Below, piece by piece: positions 63,848 to 64,000 of a stretch of 64,000 nucleotides of DNA (positions within the stretch are counted from its first letter, which is position 1; each line of letters starts with the position of its first letter). The position numbers and the translations under genes were made by a program. The DNA comes from Mucilaginibacter sp. 14171R-50 (GTDB lineage Bacteria; Bacteroidota; Bacteroidia; Sphingobacteriales; Sphingobacteriaceae). The stretch covers positions 2,294,001 to 2,358,000 of the forward strand of contig NZ_CP048115.1 in assembly GCF_010093045.1 (NCBI RefSeq). Reading direction: 5' to 3'. The notes beneath the pieces are model-generated. The model was given only the letters and a program-made list of their open reading frames with translations, had not been told where the DNA came from and did not search any database.

Positions 63848-64000
63848 ATGCAAACATCACTTATGCCGGTAGGGAAAAAAGCGCTGATAATTGCAGTAAT
63901 TTCCTTATTATGCCCTTTTTTTGGTGGTTTCAGGCCCGTTATGACTGACCAGGAATGGTTAAACTGGGGCAACCGCATGCTAAATGAAAGCTATGACGCT
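63848..64000 (+). CDS. protein cut by the window edge
   Basis: Starts at ATG 63848; 51 codons are visible and the frame continues beyond the end. An N-terminal hydrophobic segment (about 11-28, rich in I, L, V and F) suggests an exported or anchored protein. The visible remainder, TDQEWLNWGNRMLNESYDA, is not enough to name it. Confidence 0.55.
   Translation, partial: MQTSLMPVGKKALIIAVISLLCPFFGGFRPVMTDQEWLNWGNRMLNESYDA

Overview
The window looks like a chromosomal piece of a Bacteroidota member, most likely family Sphingobacteriaceae (Mucilaginibacter/Pedobacter type). Reasons: promoters with the Bacteroidota -7 box TAnnTTTG, two large secreted proteins with type IX secretion C-terminal sorting domains, the gliding lipoprotein GldB next to nadE, DUF3667 and DUF4136 proteins, a FecA-type TonB receptor, almost no Shine-Dalgarno sequences, and several intergenic repeat families I associate with this group. 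The genus is inference.

Region A (1 to about 16.4 kb) is the unusual part. A compact, probably polycistronic run on + encodes two sister methyltransferase-like proteins, a DUF983 protein, an alpha-oxoamine synthase, PEP carboxykinase, the glycine cleavage proteins H, T and P, a serine palmitoyltransferase-like enzyme and a KAS III-like ketosynthase. It is followed by two small unknown proteins, a 44-residue membrane peptide, a GcvH-like protein whose lipoyl lysine is arginine, a receiver-only response regulator, a truncated haemoglobin with altered haem-ligand positions, a small membrane protein and a KAS II enzyme. Four promoters here carry the same CRP/FNR-type palindrome (TGAT-N4-ATCA) 57 or 58 bp upstream of a TAnnTTTG box and lack a -33 element. 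This ties the separate transcription units into one probable regulon responding to low oxygen, nitric oxide or another CRP/FNR-sensed signal. I infer a conditional module joining glycine/serine/C1 and CO2 metabolism to long-chain amino-lipid synthesis. No regulator gene, L-protein gene or acyl carrier protein gene lies in the window.

Region B (16.7 to 26.8 kb) starts with a tRNA-Ala(GGC). It then holds a three-gene two-component unit (membrane protein, NarL-type kinase and regulator), a sugar-nucleotide epimerase, gldB, nadE and small lipoproteins.

Region C (26.8 to 40.6 kb) is mostly cell-surface and export genes: a 1686-residue repeat protein and a 1249-residue subtilase, both with sorting domains, an outer-membrane barrel, gamma-glutamyltransferase, MarR, and two FKBP-type lipoproteins.

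Region D (40.6 to 47.7 kb) pairs a CPD-type photolyase and a Cry-DASH with a TIGR01777 epimerase, an ABC1/UbiB kinase, a HAD phosphatase and a TetR-like protein. Region E (48.9 to 53.4 kb) is the 2-oxoglutarate dehydrogenase E1-E2 pair, the E2 having two lipoyl domains. Region F (53.6 to 64 kb) holds DinB, another receiver-only regulator, a TonB receptor, a phosphodiesterase-flippase pair, a TPR histidine kinase and small housekeeping proteins; the last gene is cut by the window edge. No CRISPR array, insertion sequence, prophage or rRNA was seen.
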